A stretch of 64,000 bases of DNA from Sapientia aquatica (GTDB lineage: Bacteria; Pseudomonadota; Gammaproteobacteria; Burkholderiales; Burkholderiaceae_D). Below the pieces are notes generated by a model. It saw only the letters and a list, made by a program, of their open reading frames with translations. It made no database searches and was not told where the DNA came from. The stretch lies in the NCBI RefSeq assembly GCF_004358105.1, contig NZ_SMYL01000003.1:1-64000 (forward strand). The letters are read 5' to 3'. Of this stretch, positions 38,376 to 47,186 are shown in pieces; within the stretch, counting starts at the first letter, position 1; each line of letters opens with the position of its first letter. The translations under genes were made by a program, and so were the position numbers.

Positions 38376-38840
38376 TCATTCAATGCGCTTATCCGGTGCT
38401 CTCCTGGATTCTTTACTGGGATCATGTGACTTGCAATGACCACCTGCCGTAATAGAATGCCCTCTCCCTAACGTATCAAACATCTCGATTGTACAAATGT
38501 ACGGTTGACCGAGCGCAGATTGAAAATAGTGGTAACGCTCGTCATTTCCTTGGTTAAAACTTGTCACTAAAGTCACTTTTGAAATCGCCGACGCAGGTAT
38601 AGACCTTTTGCCCAACAACATAAAAAGCATTTCCCGATAATGATTAACCATTGCGTCAAATTCGTTCGAGATCAAGGATGCCTTATTGTTCAGCAAATCT
38701 AGTGCCACAGATTGCGTATTGTTTTCGCTGGCCGCTAAGCAAAGCATTCCAATACCCCAATAACCGGACAGATCATTATTTCTACTAATGAAAGACATCA
38801 ATATATCGTGGCAAATGCCGTTCAGTGCATTTCTACGCAT
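38376..38840 (-). CDS. protein of unknown function, cassette gene
   Basis: The 154-residue protein starts MRRNALNGICHDILMSFISRNND and ends with a conserved-looking CKSHDPSKESRR. It reads as a compact soluble domain with a hydrophobic helix around GIGMLCLAASE. No family is assigned. ATG 38840 is used rather than a TTG three codons earlier. It lies between cores 38323 and 38946. Confidence 0.55.
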   Translation of the reverse strand: MRRNALNGICHDILMSFISRNNDLSGYWGIGMLCLAASENNTQSVALDLLNNKASLISNEFDAMVNHYREMLFMLLGKRSIPASAISKVTLVTSFNQGNDERYHYFQSALGQPYICTIEMFDTLGRGHSITAGGHCKSHDPSKESRRAPDKRIE

Positions 38841-38970
38841 CACAATCAATTCTTAACCAGATTTTCATAACGGTCATAACTTATTAGTTTTTAATTTACA
38901 AAATAAATTTAGAATAATTTGTGCGACGACCAATTTGTCAGCTACGTGCCGCATCGGGACATCCACACTG

Positions 38971-39375
38971 CTATACAAAGCTAAATCCAACGGTTGCCCG
39001 CAGCTCATAAAGTTCACCTAACGTATCAATTTCAAGAAAACCATCCTCCTGCGATTCGGAAGATCTGATCGGCAGAACTAAATTAACCTCAATAAACTCT
39101 GGCGAAATTCTATTCCTAATTGCGCACAGGTTCTTAAGTCCGCTGGCATGGTTCAACAAAGCGGGAATCATACCGCAGATAGGAAAGTCATCAGCAAACT
39201 CAATTTCAAACTTGGCGAAAGATTTTTGCCACACATTTGATCTGTTTGCTTTCATAGGCGAGCCTTTTTCCCCGAGCAATTTTGCATCGACTCCGACCAT
39301 TGACTGAACAACTTCAGGATTGACCTCGAATCCACGAAAAGTTAGTGACGCTGATCTTTTGTAGCTCATTTTCAT
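38971..39375 (-). CDS. DUF4279-like protein, cassette gene
   Basis: The 134-residue protein has the ordering of DUF4279: SLTFRGFEVNPEVVQSMVGVDAKLLGEKG, a Trp-containing middle (NVWQKSFAKF), and a C-terminal GELYELRATVGFSF. The match is moderate. Two ATGs (39375 and 39369) are possible. It lies alone between cores 38946 and 39501. Confidence 0.5.
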   Translation of the reverse strand: MKMSYKRSASLTFRGFEVNPEVVQSMVGVDAKLLGEKGSPMKANRSNVWQKSFAKFEIEFADDFPICGMIPALLNHASGLKNLCAIRNRISPEFIEVNLVLPIRSSESQEDGFLEIDTLGELYELRATVGFSFV

Positions 39376-39575
39376 TTTTATATTTGTACTGTGATACAAC
39401 TGTTGAAACGCAAAATAGCAACGTGTCGGCCGCTACCTCAAAACGTCTGAAATTTGGACATCTGTTTCATGGATTGGACTACGGCCAATCTGTCGGCTTA
39501 GTGCCGTGAACTGCCTTTTCAATTTTCTGATCAGTTCCTCCAATTTGCAAACGCTGCTGTTTTAGGAACCATCGA

Positions 39576-40103
39576 TTAGTCGCAACCAGAGTTAAGCTCG
39601 AATATATTCCATTTTTTACCATCAAATCGAAGCGTAAATCCCTTCCAACAAATTTCATCCGCCATGAAATTTACCCATATATCATTCCCTTGCAATTCAA
39701 CAGTCGCGTGCCAGGCATTACCCCTTCCGTACCCATTATGTAGCTCATCAGATTGTTTTGCCACCGCATAATCCTGCCCACCGCTCGGCCCACCAATCCT
39801 CATCATAAGGTCACCAGTAATATATCTGCGAACAATTTTATCGGCTTCCGGCCCCTTGAAACAAACCATTGCCTTGGTTAAATCCCATCCCTGTTGAGGG
39901 GCACGATTTCCAACCAATTTTAAAAGGTTGCTGTGCAGCTTTTTTAGTCCGCCGACATCGCATACCGGATTGTCATTCTCTTCTGCCGAGACCGTCTCTG
40001 ATTCTGCCTTTGTGGAAGATGCAGATACAAACATTACAAAGAGCATGTAACTCAACATCGCAGTTAATCTGTTAACGACGAAGGTCGATTTAAAATATTT
40101 CAT
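39576..40103 (-). CDS. secreted protein of unknown function, cassette gene
   Basis: The 175-residue protein has an N-terminal signal segment (about 12-32) and a soluble domain ending WNIFELNSGCD, rich in Trp and Gly (GNAWHATVELQGNDIWVNFM). The two Cys flanking the domain may pair. ATG 40103 is preferred over the TTG four codons before. It lies between cores 39501 and 40133. Confidence 0.55.
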   Translation of the reverse strand: MKYFKSTFVVNRLTAMLSYMLFVMFVSASSTKAESETVSAEENDNPVCDVGGLKKLHSNLLKLVGNRAPQQGWDLTKAMVCFKGPEADKIVRRYITGDLMMRIGGPSGGQDYAVAKQSDELHNGYGRGNAWHATVELQGNDIWVNFMADEICWKGFTLRFDGKKWNIFELNSGCD

Positions 40104-40154
40104 AATTGAGCTCAATGTCTAATGTCGCCTATGTGCCGACAGCAGGCTTCCAGG

Positions 40155-40520
40155 TTATTTTCGATTATTCGGAATTTCACTTGTCGAAACAACTCCGGAT
40201 TTTTTGTTCACTTTAAATTCTCGATGCTTTCCATCAGTCACCAAAATCTCGTCACCGACGATGGTTCTCACACATACAATATTCCACTGCACGTCCTCTT
40301 CCAATTTTGGATTATATTCACCGATAAATTTTTCCTTAAATAATTCGGTCTGCCAAATTAACTTGCCCGTTTGAATTTCGGTTGCCTGAACGTAGTTGGA
40401 ATGACTGCTATATTCAACGCCATTTTCAACTAGTGGCGTACAATTTCCAATTTTTGAATGTGCAGCTGTAAATGTGCATACGAGCACAAGTGGAATGAAA
40501 ACTTTGGTAAGTAACTGCAT
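40155..40520 (-). CDS. secreted PQQ-repeat-like small protein, cassette gene
   Basis: The 121-residue protein has a signal peptide (LLTKVFIPLVLVCTF). It contains TGKLIWQTELF and DEILVTDGKHREFKVNKKSG, which look like single blades of a PQQ-type beta propeller. It is far too short for an enzyme. The cassette runs from core 40133 to 40578. Confidence 0.5.
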   Translation of the reverse strand: MQLLTKVFIPLVLVCTFTAAHSKIGNCTPLVENGVEYSSHSNYVQATEIQTGKLIWQTELFKEKFIGEYNPKLEEDVQWNIVCVRTIVGDEILVTDGKHREFKVNKKSGVVSTSEIPNNRK

Positions 40521-40708
40521 GTTCTAATTTAACCTTTCAATTTCCTCAAATTGACTGCCATTCAATTGGTCCGGTTAGTGCCGGGTGGAGTCGGATGACG
40601 ACAAAAATGTGAAAAACAGCTTCAAAATTAATACCGGACATACGCTATAACAAATCCATTGCTATTTTCGATCACAACGCTATTCATATGGCCTGGCTGC
40701 CCTATCTT

Positions 40709-41077
40709 TTATTGCGGCGGCTGTCTCAAAATCCAACCGTTCCCATCGGGATCGGAAAACATGGAAAATCGCCCCCACGGTTCCTGTTTGATTGCCGTCA
40801 ATTGCAATCCCCGGGACGTTAGAATATCAACATCTTCGTCGATATTGGAAACATTTAACATTACACCTTGAAGCCCGCCTGGGCGCATAGCGTCGAACCA
40901 ATTGACCAATGCAATTGTCGTATTACAGTTCTTTGGCGCGAGTTGAATCCATTTCATTGTTGGTCCAATCGGTTCATCGCGTATTAAATCAAATCCCAAA
41001 ACATCCCTATAGAAATTCTTTGATTGCTCTTGGTTCGATACTGGAACTGAAATAATTTCAAAAGAAGTAATCGCCAT
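40709..41077 (-). CDS. VOC (glyoxalase/dioxygenase-like) family protein
   Basis: The 122-residue protein has the paired beta-alpha-beta-beta-beta fold of the vicinal oxygen chelate family: FEIISVPVSNQEQSKNFYRDVLGFDL at the start and PWGRFSMFSDPDGNGWIL at the end. Small VOC proteins act in antibiotic binding or thiol metabolism; the substrate here is unknown. A gap of about 130 bases separates the stop from the core at 40578, wider than usual for this array. Confidence 0.85.
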   Translation of the reverse strand: MAITSFEIISVPVSNQEQSKNFYRDVLGFDLIRDEPIGPTMKWIQLAPKNCNTTIALVNWFDAMRPGGLQGVMLNVSNIDEDVDILTSRGLQLTAIKQEPWGRFSMFSDPDGNGWILRQPPQ

Positions 41078-41265
41078 ATCGCCTCCATTTGGATATATCT
41101 AATTAATCGAGCATATAAATACATGATATTTCTTGTAGCGACTTCACACCCTAGTTCATTCATGTCGCGCATTTTGATGGGGCAGTACAACGTCCGTTTT
41201 GTGCCGACAGTGAGCATATGCCGCCATACCGGCAACGTCCGCTCCCAAATTATCACCGGTCATAC

Positions 41266-41281
41266 GTTTTGACACAAGCTC
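41266..41281 (+). mobile_element. solo right end of an IS1182-family element
   Basis: GTTTTGACACAAGCTC resembles the IS1182 right end, ends at TGCC, and follows a cassette tail that starts at core 41201. The left end is missing. Confidence 0.7.
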
Positions 41282-41340
41282 TGCCCTGAACGGTCATAGA
41301 CGTCGCAGAATTCGGCACCTGGTAGCGGACGCTAAGCCGA

Positions 41341-42462
41341 TCAAACCCAGGTGGTCCCGTGATAGAAGTCCTGCCACGGGTAGCCGACGCTGCTCTTGGA
41401 GATGGCATCGCCGTTCTCCATGAACCCCTGATAATGAACAGTGCCGAATCGTGCGAGGTCGATCCTCGGGCGAGCAGGTGCGCCGTCACCGTCTCGTTCG
41501 TTGGCTCGCCGAGCAATGTTGTCCGCCACGGCGAAGCTGACGATGTCCGCGAACTCCAGATATTCGCTGGAGGTCGGCAGCACGAACTCGGGCGACTTCA
41601 CGGGCAGCGTGTTAGTGATGAAGGGCCACATGAGTGTGAGCCTGCCGCCCGCAAACAAGTTCTTGGCCCAGCCGTCATCATTGGTGCGCTCAAAGTAGAA
41701 ATGTGGGCAGAGGCCCTGCTTGGTCATCTGCTCGATGGCGAACTGGACAAGCGGCCCGAACACCCGAGCTTTGCACGCGGCTTGCTCTTTTGCTTTGAAC
41801 GCCTGCGGCTTGAAGAGCACCCCGGCGCAGTTCAAGATGATCAGACTGCCGGCCCGGCTTGCGAGGAGGTCTGCTACCTCACCAAGGAACGCGGACACTT
41901 GCTCAGTCGGCAGTCTCGCCGTACCCCTGCGGTCGTCATGAAAGAGCGTCTTGCAATGGACGACGGTATCCGCGCCAAGGTGGACTTTCTTCAGTGCTCG
42001 GTACGCTGTCAGCAACTCCTGGTTCTCGGCGGCGACCCGTAGCCTCGAAATCAGGGTGTAGGTTACGCAGTAGCGGTCGTTGAGACCTGGGGTAACGATG
42101 TCGCGCATGGCTTCATCGCCGTAGAGTGAGACGTCATCCTTCTTGGGGACGCTTGGAAGTCCGACCTCGAAGCGAGTCGCGCAACTCGGACATGCCACTT
42201 CTGCCGTACCCGGTCGGAAGAGCTTGCCTTCCGACATGAAGGGCATCAGTGGCGGACGCTTGGCAAGCCAGTTCGGGACAAAGGTGTGGCCGTTGGGGCA
42301 TACAAACGACTGCCCGAATAGCCATCCTGGGCAGTAGCCTACGTTCTGTGGCGTTCGTTCAATCCCTCCTTGTTTCAGGAAACGTGCATGTTCCGCGTTG
42401 ACCCAATCCTTCGGGTCAAGTCGTAAATCGCGTCTAAGATGGTTGAAGGATTCGAAAGCCAT
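41341..42462 (-). CDS. zinc-ribbon protein of unknown function; G+C-rich cassette gene
   Basis: The 373-residue protein has two Cys pairs (CPNGHTF and CPSCATRF, about residues 57-93) that form a probable zinc ribbon. A predicted RNase H-like fold follows, with LGADTVVHCKTLFHDD, SLIILNCAG and a C-terminal LEFADIVSFAVADNIARRA. The last recalls DUF3800 proteins, but only loosely. The gene is clearly richer in G+C than all others in the array, so it came from another source. The ATG at 42462 is used; a GTG two codons upstream is an alternative. Confidence 0.6.
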   Translation of the reverse strand: MAFESFNHLRRDLRLDPKDWVNAEHARFLKQGGIERTPQNVGYCPGWLFGQSFVCPNGHTFVPNWLAKRPPLMPFMSEGKLFRPGTAEVACPSCATRFEVGLPSVPKKDDVSLYGDEAMRDIVTPGLNDRYCVTYTLISRLRVAAENQELLTAYRALKKVHLGADTVVHCKTLFHDDRRGTARLPTEQVSAFLGEVADLLASRAGSLIILNCAGVLFKPQAFKAKEQAACKARVFGPLVQFAIEQMTKQGLCPHFYFERTNDDGWAKNLFAGGRLTLMWPFITNTLPVKSPEFVLPTSSEYLEFADIVSFAVADNIARRANERDGDGAPARPRIDLARFGTVHYQGFMENGDAISKSSVGYPWQDFYHGTTWV

Positions 42463-42660
42463 TGTCACTCACGGATTGTTGATAGGTAGTCGGACGCCGA
42501 GAATTGGTGTTTCCTGCCAGCATTAAGTTACCACATATACGAATTTGTGACTGAGTCAGTCATTCGCCAGTAAATCGCGAGCTTGTCGTCGCTCGGGAGC
42601 AGCCGTTCACGACCGACGCCTACGTGCCGCCAGCGGTCCTAGCAACTATATTTTCAACAA

Positions 42661-43455
42661 CTATGCGTGACCAATTCCAAGGACAAATTTCAATTTCCCA
42701 CCCCAAGATCGTTCATAAAATGGTTTCACGTCACGTTTAAAGTATTTACTCAAGCCTTGCTCATTCGGATCTACACGAATCAAATCAACGGGCTCTCCAT
42801 TTAAATTGGTATCACCAGCAACGACACCAGCTTCTCTAATTATCTGTACATAATCCCCATCAACTTCAATGCCAACGATTAAATGCGGCTTTTCGTCCTG
42901 CGAGGGATCATGCATCATTGCCAAGTAAGCAGCTTTTACGTTATTGCGTATTGAGAAAAACGCAGTCAGTGACTCTACCATTTTCGATGGATAAGTTGCA
43001 GGCTGCCCTAGCAGTACTTGAGTTTCTTTCTGTGTTACGCGTTGTTCTGCCAGTCGATTAACGTTATAGGTTAGCAGGGCCTCTATTTCGTTCGGAAAAA
43101 ATTCTTTGCCATATTTTAATTTTGGATTTAGAACCAATGACGATCCCTTTGTAATTTCAAACAAAGAGCGAGCCGGTAGCGCCAAATAACTAGTTTCTTT
43201 ATCTAAAATTGTTTGCAGCTTAATTAGAGTGGAAAAGAACGGAATAACAGGCGAACCATCATTTTTTTCCCAATTTTGAATCGATATTTTTTCGCCTGGC
43301 GCAATTGTTTGCGCACCTTCAATCTGATTCTCAGATTTTCCAAGGATATAAACTGTCGACTCCAATAATTTTTTGTAAAAATCTGGTCGGTGCGCTGGCT
43401 CATCAGCTGCAAGCCGTAGGGCGATGTCCAGCGGGCTTTCCTCATCAATTATCAT
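42661..43455 (-). CDS. SseB-family protein (enhanced serine sensitivity)
   Basis: The 264-residue protein has the two SseB domains: an N-terminal part with SPLDIALRLAADEPAHRPDFYKKLLESTVYILG in outline and a C-terminal part with KAAYLAMMHDP and PHLIVGIEVDGDY. SseB proteins occur beside toxin and immunity loci, and the biochemical role is unproven. The longer frame starts with TTG at 43470; ATG 43455 is more likely. It lies between cores 42624 and 43478. Confidence 0.75.
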   Translation of the reverse strand: MIIDEESPLDIALRLAADEPAHRPDFYKKLLESTVYILGKSENQIEGAQTIAPGEKISIQNWEKNDGSPVIPFFSTLIKLQTILDKETSYLALPARSLFEITKGSSLVLNPKLKYGKEFFPNEIEALLTYNVNRLAEQRVTQKETQVLLGQPATYPSKMVESLTAFFSIRNNVKAAYLAMMHDPSQDEKPHLIVGIEVDGDYVQIIREAGVVAGDTNLNGEPVDLIRVDPNEQGLSKYFKRDVKPFYERSWGGKLKFVLGIGHA

Positions 43456-43477
43456 ATTTATGGTTTGCAATTTAAAT

Positions 43478-43550
43478 GTGCCGCGTCAGCTTAATGAAAA
43501 TTTCTACTTTTAAATTTTGGGGAACCGTCCCATCCGTCGGCAAAGTGCCG
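43478..43550 (-). repeat. gene-less cassette unit between two GTGCCG cores
   Basis: Two exact cores lie only 67 bases apart (43478 and 43545), each with an arm of the usual type. No frame of useful length fits between them. The unit is either an empty cassette or the remnant of a deleted one. Confidence 0.6.
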
Positions 43551-43575
43551 GGTTGAGTCATTTATGGTGCTCAGT

Positions 43576-43950
43576 TCAATCCTCATGCCAATGAATCCAA
43601 TCAGGCTTGGTACCGCCATTCACAAAAAAATATGAAATCGCCTTGTAGCATTGTTCCACGTCAATCGACCATGACCGGGGATAATCGTCTAGCTGGCCGT
43701 TACTTAACAAATAAGTGGTGTTGCCGACCTGATCTTGTGTTCCTCTTGATGTGAATCCACTGTCACCGGCTTCGCGGAGGTACATCAGAAAGGAATTACT
43801 GCCGCTTCGCAGCATACACATAGCAGGGCCATTCTGAACATTTGCCCAAATCTCAAATTGACTTTCCTGATCAAAGCGGTCAATCGCATCACCAAGCTCT
43901 TGAATGGTAGTAATTTCCTGTGGCTGATCATTAAAGGTAATGTTGACCAT
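43576..43950 (-). CDS. Imm1-family immunity protein
   Basis: The 124-residue protein carries the Imm1 signature: LREAGDSGF, TTYLLSNGQLDDYPRSWSID, then VEQCYKAISYFFVNGGTKPDWIHW in outline. Imm1 proteins neutralise secreted deaminase-like and other polymorphic toxins in the cytosol. No matching toxin gene is seen nearby, which suggests an orphan immunity gene. ATG 43950 is chosen. It lies between cores 43545 and 44048. Confidence 0.85.
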   Translation of the reverse strand: MVNITFNDQPQEITTIQELGDAIDRFDQESQFEIWANVQNGPAMCMLRSGSNSFLMYLREAGDSGFTSRGTQDQVGNTTYLLSNGQLDDYPRSWSIDVEQCYKAISYFFVNGGTKPDWIHWHED

Positions 43951-44106
43951 TAGAAGCCTTCCCAATTTCCTAGTGACACAGATTCACCATCGAATAAAAA
44001 AAATTTAAAGCACTGTCAAAATGCCCATTCAATCCAACGACCGCAATGTGCCGTCACCTGACAAAAAACAATTCAACCGTTTAGTGCAGACACAACACAT
44101 GCAACT

Positions 44107-44784
44107 CTAATTCTTCTCAAATTTGAGAAATAGCTGATATGTAGCCGCGAAGAACGAAGCAAATATTTGTGCAGTAACAAAGAGCGAACCGGCAAAAATG
44201 GCAAATAAAAATATGTCATAACGACCTAATGATTGCGATACTAAAAAATTTAATGCAATAACCATACTAATTATTAATACTGGCGCTACACTTTGCGACT
44301 TTTTCATGTCAATTCCAGCCAAACCTTCACCGCTAAAAAGTAACTGAGCTTTCGTTAGTTGCATTTTCTTGACGTTAGATTTTGCTTCTCTTAAAAGAGA
44401 ATAAAAAATAAGAATCAATCCTAGAACGACCCAAAAAAATTGGTGTTCGGTATATATCCATCCAGTTTTATTAGAAGTAAAAAATTGTGGTACTAACGAA
44501 ATAGCTGCGGTGAGAAACAGGCCATTTAGCAAATCAAGTATGAAAACAAACCGAAATGTATTGAAGTCGGGACTATAATTTTTAAAATAATGCAAAAAAA
44601 ATAAATCTGCAATACACGCAACAATCCCAAGCAAGTTGATTATTGGTAGCCATATTGTTAAACCAAGTTTTGAATAGGCAATAGAAAATATAAGCGCCTG
44701 AATAACTCCGCAGACAATTGCAATCTGCGGAAACACTATGGGCATTTTCCCCTCTTTTATATTCAGCTCAAGATTAGCCATCAT
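44107..44784 (-). CDS. membrane protein of unknown function, cassette gene
   Basis: The 225-residue protein has five or six hydrophobic segments (about 17-34, 38-60, 72-95, 107-127, 158-177, 185-207). No enzyme motif is visible. The start may be ATG 44784 or the following ATG. It lies alone between cores 44048 and 44933. Confidence 0.6.
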   Translation of the reverse strand: MMANLELNIKEGKMPIVFPQIAIVCGVIQALIFSIAYSKLGLTIWLPIINLLGIVACIADLFFLHYFKNYSPDFNTFRFVFILDLLNGLFLTAAISLVPQFFTSNKTGWIYTEHQFFWVVLGLILIFYSLLREAKSNVKKMQLTKAQLLFSGEGLAGIDMKKSQSVAPVLIISMVIALNFLVSQSLGRYDIFLFAIFAGSLFVTAQIFASFFAATYQLFLKFEKN

Positions 44785-44951
44785 TCAATCTTTCAATGCA
44801 ATGAAATTTTTCCGAATTCAAAAAGTTTTATGCTCATAAATAATTAGTGCATTGCAACGCCCGACGTTGGCCGCGTTACGTCGAGAACAACTCTACTAGA
44901 ACATTGTTGCTTTGCATTCCAACGTCCGGAATGTGCCGACAGCGAGCACAC

Positions 44952-44967
44952 GTTTTGACACAAGCTC
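44952..44967 (+). mobile_element. solo right end of an IS1182-family element
   Basis: GTTTTGACACAAGCTC equals the copy at 41266 and is followed by TGCCG. It is preceded by GTGCCGACAGCGAG, the tail of a lost cassette nearly identical to that at 41201. Confidence 0.75.
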
Positions 44968-44985
44968 TGCCGCGAACCGTCCTAT

Positions 44986-45405
44986 TCAATGCGCCTTAAT
45001 TCGGTACGCCAGCAAAGCCATTAAATGGATACTAGCAATTAATGGCATCCAGAAAAATATTAAGCATTGAAAAGTAAAAAATGAAAAATCGTTCTTATAC
45101 ACGTTATATAGTGCAAATACGCCAAACAAAATCAGAACCATCAAAAAAACTAACGTTGTTCTTCTCACCGTCCGCTTATTCAGCGATATAGCGGTCATTA
45201 ATACTCCGAAAAGTCCAAGCCCTCCAAACAGCATTAAATAAAGGTAGCCGAAGTATTCTCTGGTGCCATTCAATGAAATCCTAAGTGCAGTTGGAAGCAA
45301 TAAAGATCCATAAACCCAAATAAATGTGGGTGGAGAAAAACAAATAATGCACTCTGATAGAAAAAGGCACTGGATTAGCAATTTGCGATTTTCAAGCGTT
45401 ACCAT
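44986..45405 (-). CDS. membrane protein of unknown function, cassette gene
   Basis: The 139-residue protein has four hydrophobic segments, one starting near residue 8, and short polar loops. No family assigned. It is the only gene between the IS1182 remnant and core 45449. Confidence 0.6.
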   Translation of the reverse strand: MVTLENRKLLIQCLFLSECIICFSPPTFIWVYGSLLLPTALRISLNGTREYFGYLYLMLFGGLGLFGVLMTAISLNKRTVRRTTLVFLMVLILFGVFALYNVYKNDFSFFTFQCLIFFWMPLIASIHLMALLAYRIKAH

Positions 45406-45486
45406 AAGTAAATTCTATAAATTCTGTTGTCTTTCGTATGACCGCAAAGTGCCGTCACTTGCCATTAATAAACATCCAATAAGGCG

Positions 45487-45909
45487 CTATTCCGGCTTCG
45501 AACCAGCAACTATCATTGCGCAACTTGCTTTATTTTCCCGTGATTCCTTTGAACATTTTTCAAGGAGTGGGTAAGCATTGGCAAAACTTACAGGAACAAC
45601 TTTTCCTTGATTTCTACGTAAGCAAAATTCCGTTTTATAGACTGAATAGACAAATTGGTCGGTGATTTTGTAACTATATACATCTTCAATAATTTCGCGC
45701 ATTGATCTGAGCGGCTCCACCTCCACCGCTTCGCTAGGTTTAGGAAGGGAATGAATTAGCACTTCTCTATCCATACCTTTTTCTTTATTGCTAAATGCAG
45801 ATGCCGAAACCGAAAATACTTTTTCGCAATCTCCCAATTCGGAAGAAAAAGAAATATGTGCTGCCAATGCAAACAGAGAAATAGTAAAACGGATAAAGAG
45901 TTTAAGCAT
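45487..45909 (-). CDS. secreted protein of unknown function, cassette gene
   Basis: The 140-residue protein starts with a signal peptide (LFIRFTISLFALAAHIS). It contains four Cys (DCEK, FCLRR, KCSKE, SCAM) that may form disulfides. A longer frame that begins at 45987 would cross the core at 45959, so ATG 45909 is used. Confidence 0.6.
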   Translation of the reverse strand: MLKLFIRFTISLFALAAHISFSSELGDCEKVFSVSASAFSNKEKGMDREVLIHSLPKPSEAVEVEPLRSMREIIEDVYSYKITDQFVYSVYKTEFCLRRNQGKVVPVSFANAYPLLEKCSKESRENKASCAMIVAGSKPE

Positions 45910-45994
45910 CGATTGTTTCCAGAGTAATTTTTTGGTGGAGCAGATCAATGTCTGTAAAGTGCCGATTCTTGCCTCTAAAGTTCTCATTCAAGAA

Positions 45995-46300
45995 TCATAG
46001 ATTGTCGTATTTTTCACCAAGAACACGTTTCCAATCCTGAAGTACATTCACGACTTCCAAAGCATGATCCATTGATTCGCTAAGGCCAATTTTGTTCGTA
46101 ACGACGTCAATCAAATAATTTGCAATTTGATCAGGACTGGCGTCTTCTTTCACAAGAGAGAACACCTGAGGCAAATACGAATGATATTCGTCTCGAGCCA
46201 TTGGCACACCGGAAACGCGGATAGGATCCCAAATATAGTGCAAAACTTCATCTATCCGATTGTAAAGTTCAGAATCCTTAGGAGAAAGGTTTTTTCCCAT
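45995..46300 (-). CDS. DUF1871-family protein
   Basis: The 101-residue protein matches the small helical DUF1871/YugE family: IDEVLHYIWDPIRV, then DEYHSYLPQVFSLV and a C-terminal VVNVLQDWKRVLGEK. Members occur beside immunity genes in polymorphic toxin loci. It lies alone between cores 45959 and 46370. Confidence 0.75.
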   Translation of the reverse strand: MGKNLSPKDSELYNRIDEVLHYIWDPIRVSGVPMARDEYHSYLPQVFSLVKEDASPDQIANYLIDVVTNKIGLSESMDHALEVVNVLQDWKRVLGEKYDNL

Positions 46301-46421
46301 TTTTCTTCTTAATGTTGATTCACTTCAAATTGAGTTCTGATACTGGGACTCGAGCAATATGTCCGCTTGGTGCCGATTGTGCCCAGATGCCGACATGCCA
46401 TCAATGTCCGCTTCCGATTTG

Positions 46422-47105
46422 TCATCGGACGCGTCGAAGAATCTGCCATGGTTTATCATGATTAACGTCGACTGGCTTTCGATCTTCGGAACTTGCCCAA
46501 TCATCTTCGAAAATAGCCAATACATTGTTTGCTTTGGGGACAAGGACCAAAAAGGGCAATTTTCTGCCCTCAACAAATAACGCGGTACCGTACAGCGGGC
46601 CCTCAGTAATATCCATTTGCAATTTTGTAGGAAATTTTTTTTCATTGATCGTGATTCCCGAATCTGAAAAGCACCAACGATCATTTTTGTCGCTAATGAA
46701 ACATCCTGAGAACAAGCGGTTCAAATAATATTTGCTCTCATCGGTTTTCGACGAGCCAACTTTGTGAAACGGTCCAATCCAAATTTCCGGCTTCCATTTT
46801 TCCATTACCCACAGTCCATCATCGCTCATTCGGACACATTTATCATTCGGGATGTCGCCTTCATGCCAGTTTAAGTTAAAGTGCAAACCACTTTCATCTA
46901 TCTTAATAGACGCATAGTTGGAATCCACTTTGTTTAGCGCGTCATACCAAGATCGCGTGTCATCCAAAGATTTCTCGAAAGATTGATGTATCCATAACCC
47001 ATTGAATTTAGTTAGGTAGCTGTCGCCAAAACAGGTCATCGCATCGCTCGCCTTAGCTGCCGTGCTAAACAATATTAACGCTGTAATCAAGACAAATTTA
47101 AACAT
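46422..47105 (-). CDS. secreted protein of unknown function, cassette gene
   Basis: The 227-residue protein has a signal peptide (FKFVLITALILFSTAAKA) and a Trp-rich soluble domain (GLWIHQSFEKSLDDTRSWYD, GLWVMEKWKPEIWIG). Three later Cys are seen. The family is not recognised. Its downstream tail (46370-46421) is related to the cassette remnant at 26355-26418. Confidence 0.6.
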   Translation of the reverse strand: MFKFVLITALILFSTAAKASDAMTCFGDSYLTKFNGLWIHQSFEKSLDDTRSWYDALNKVDSNYASIKIDESGLHFNLNWHEGDIPNDKCVRMSDDGLWVMEKWKPEIWIGPFHKVGSSKTDESKYYLNRLFSGCFISDKNDRWCFSDSGITINEKKFPTKLQMDITEGPLYGTALFVEGRKLPFLVLVPKANNVLAIFEDDWASSEDRKPVDVNHDKPWQILRRVR

Positions 47106-47186
47106 CAGTTAAGTCACCTCAAAGTCAGTTGCAACTGTCGGCTTTATTTCCAAGTTCTACGTGTTTCCCAGCGTCTGCAATGTGCC

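Noticed and set aside
46325-46684. Frame of 119 residues overlapping the secreted cassette gene
   Set aside because: It runs through the core at 46370 and lies mostly inside the better-supported gene at 46422.
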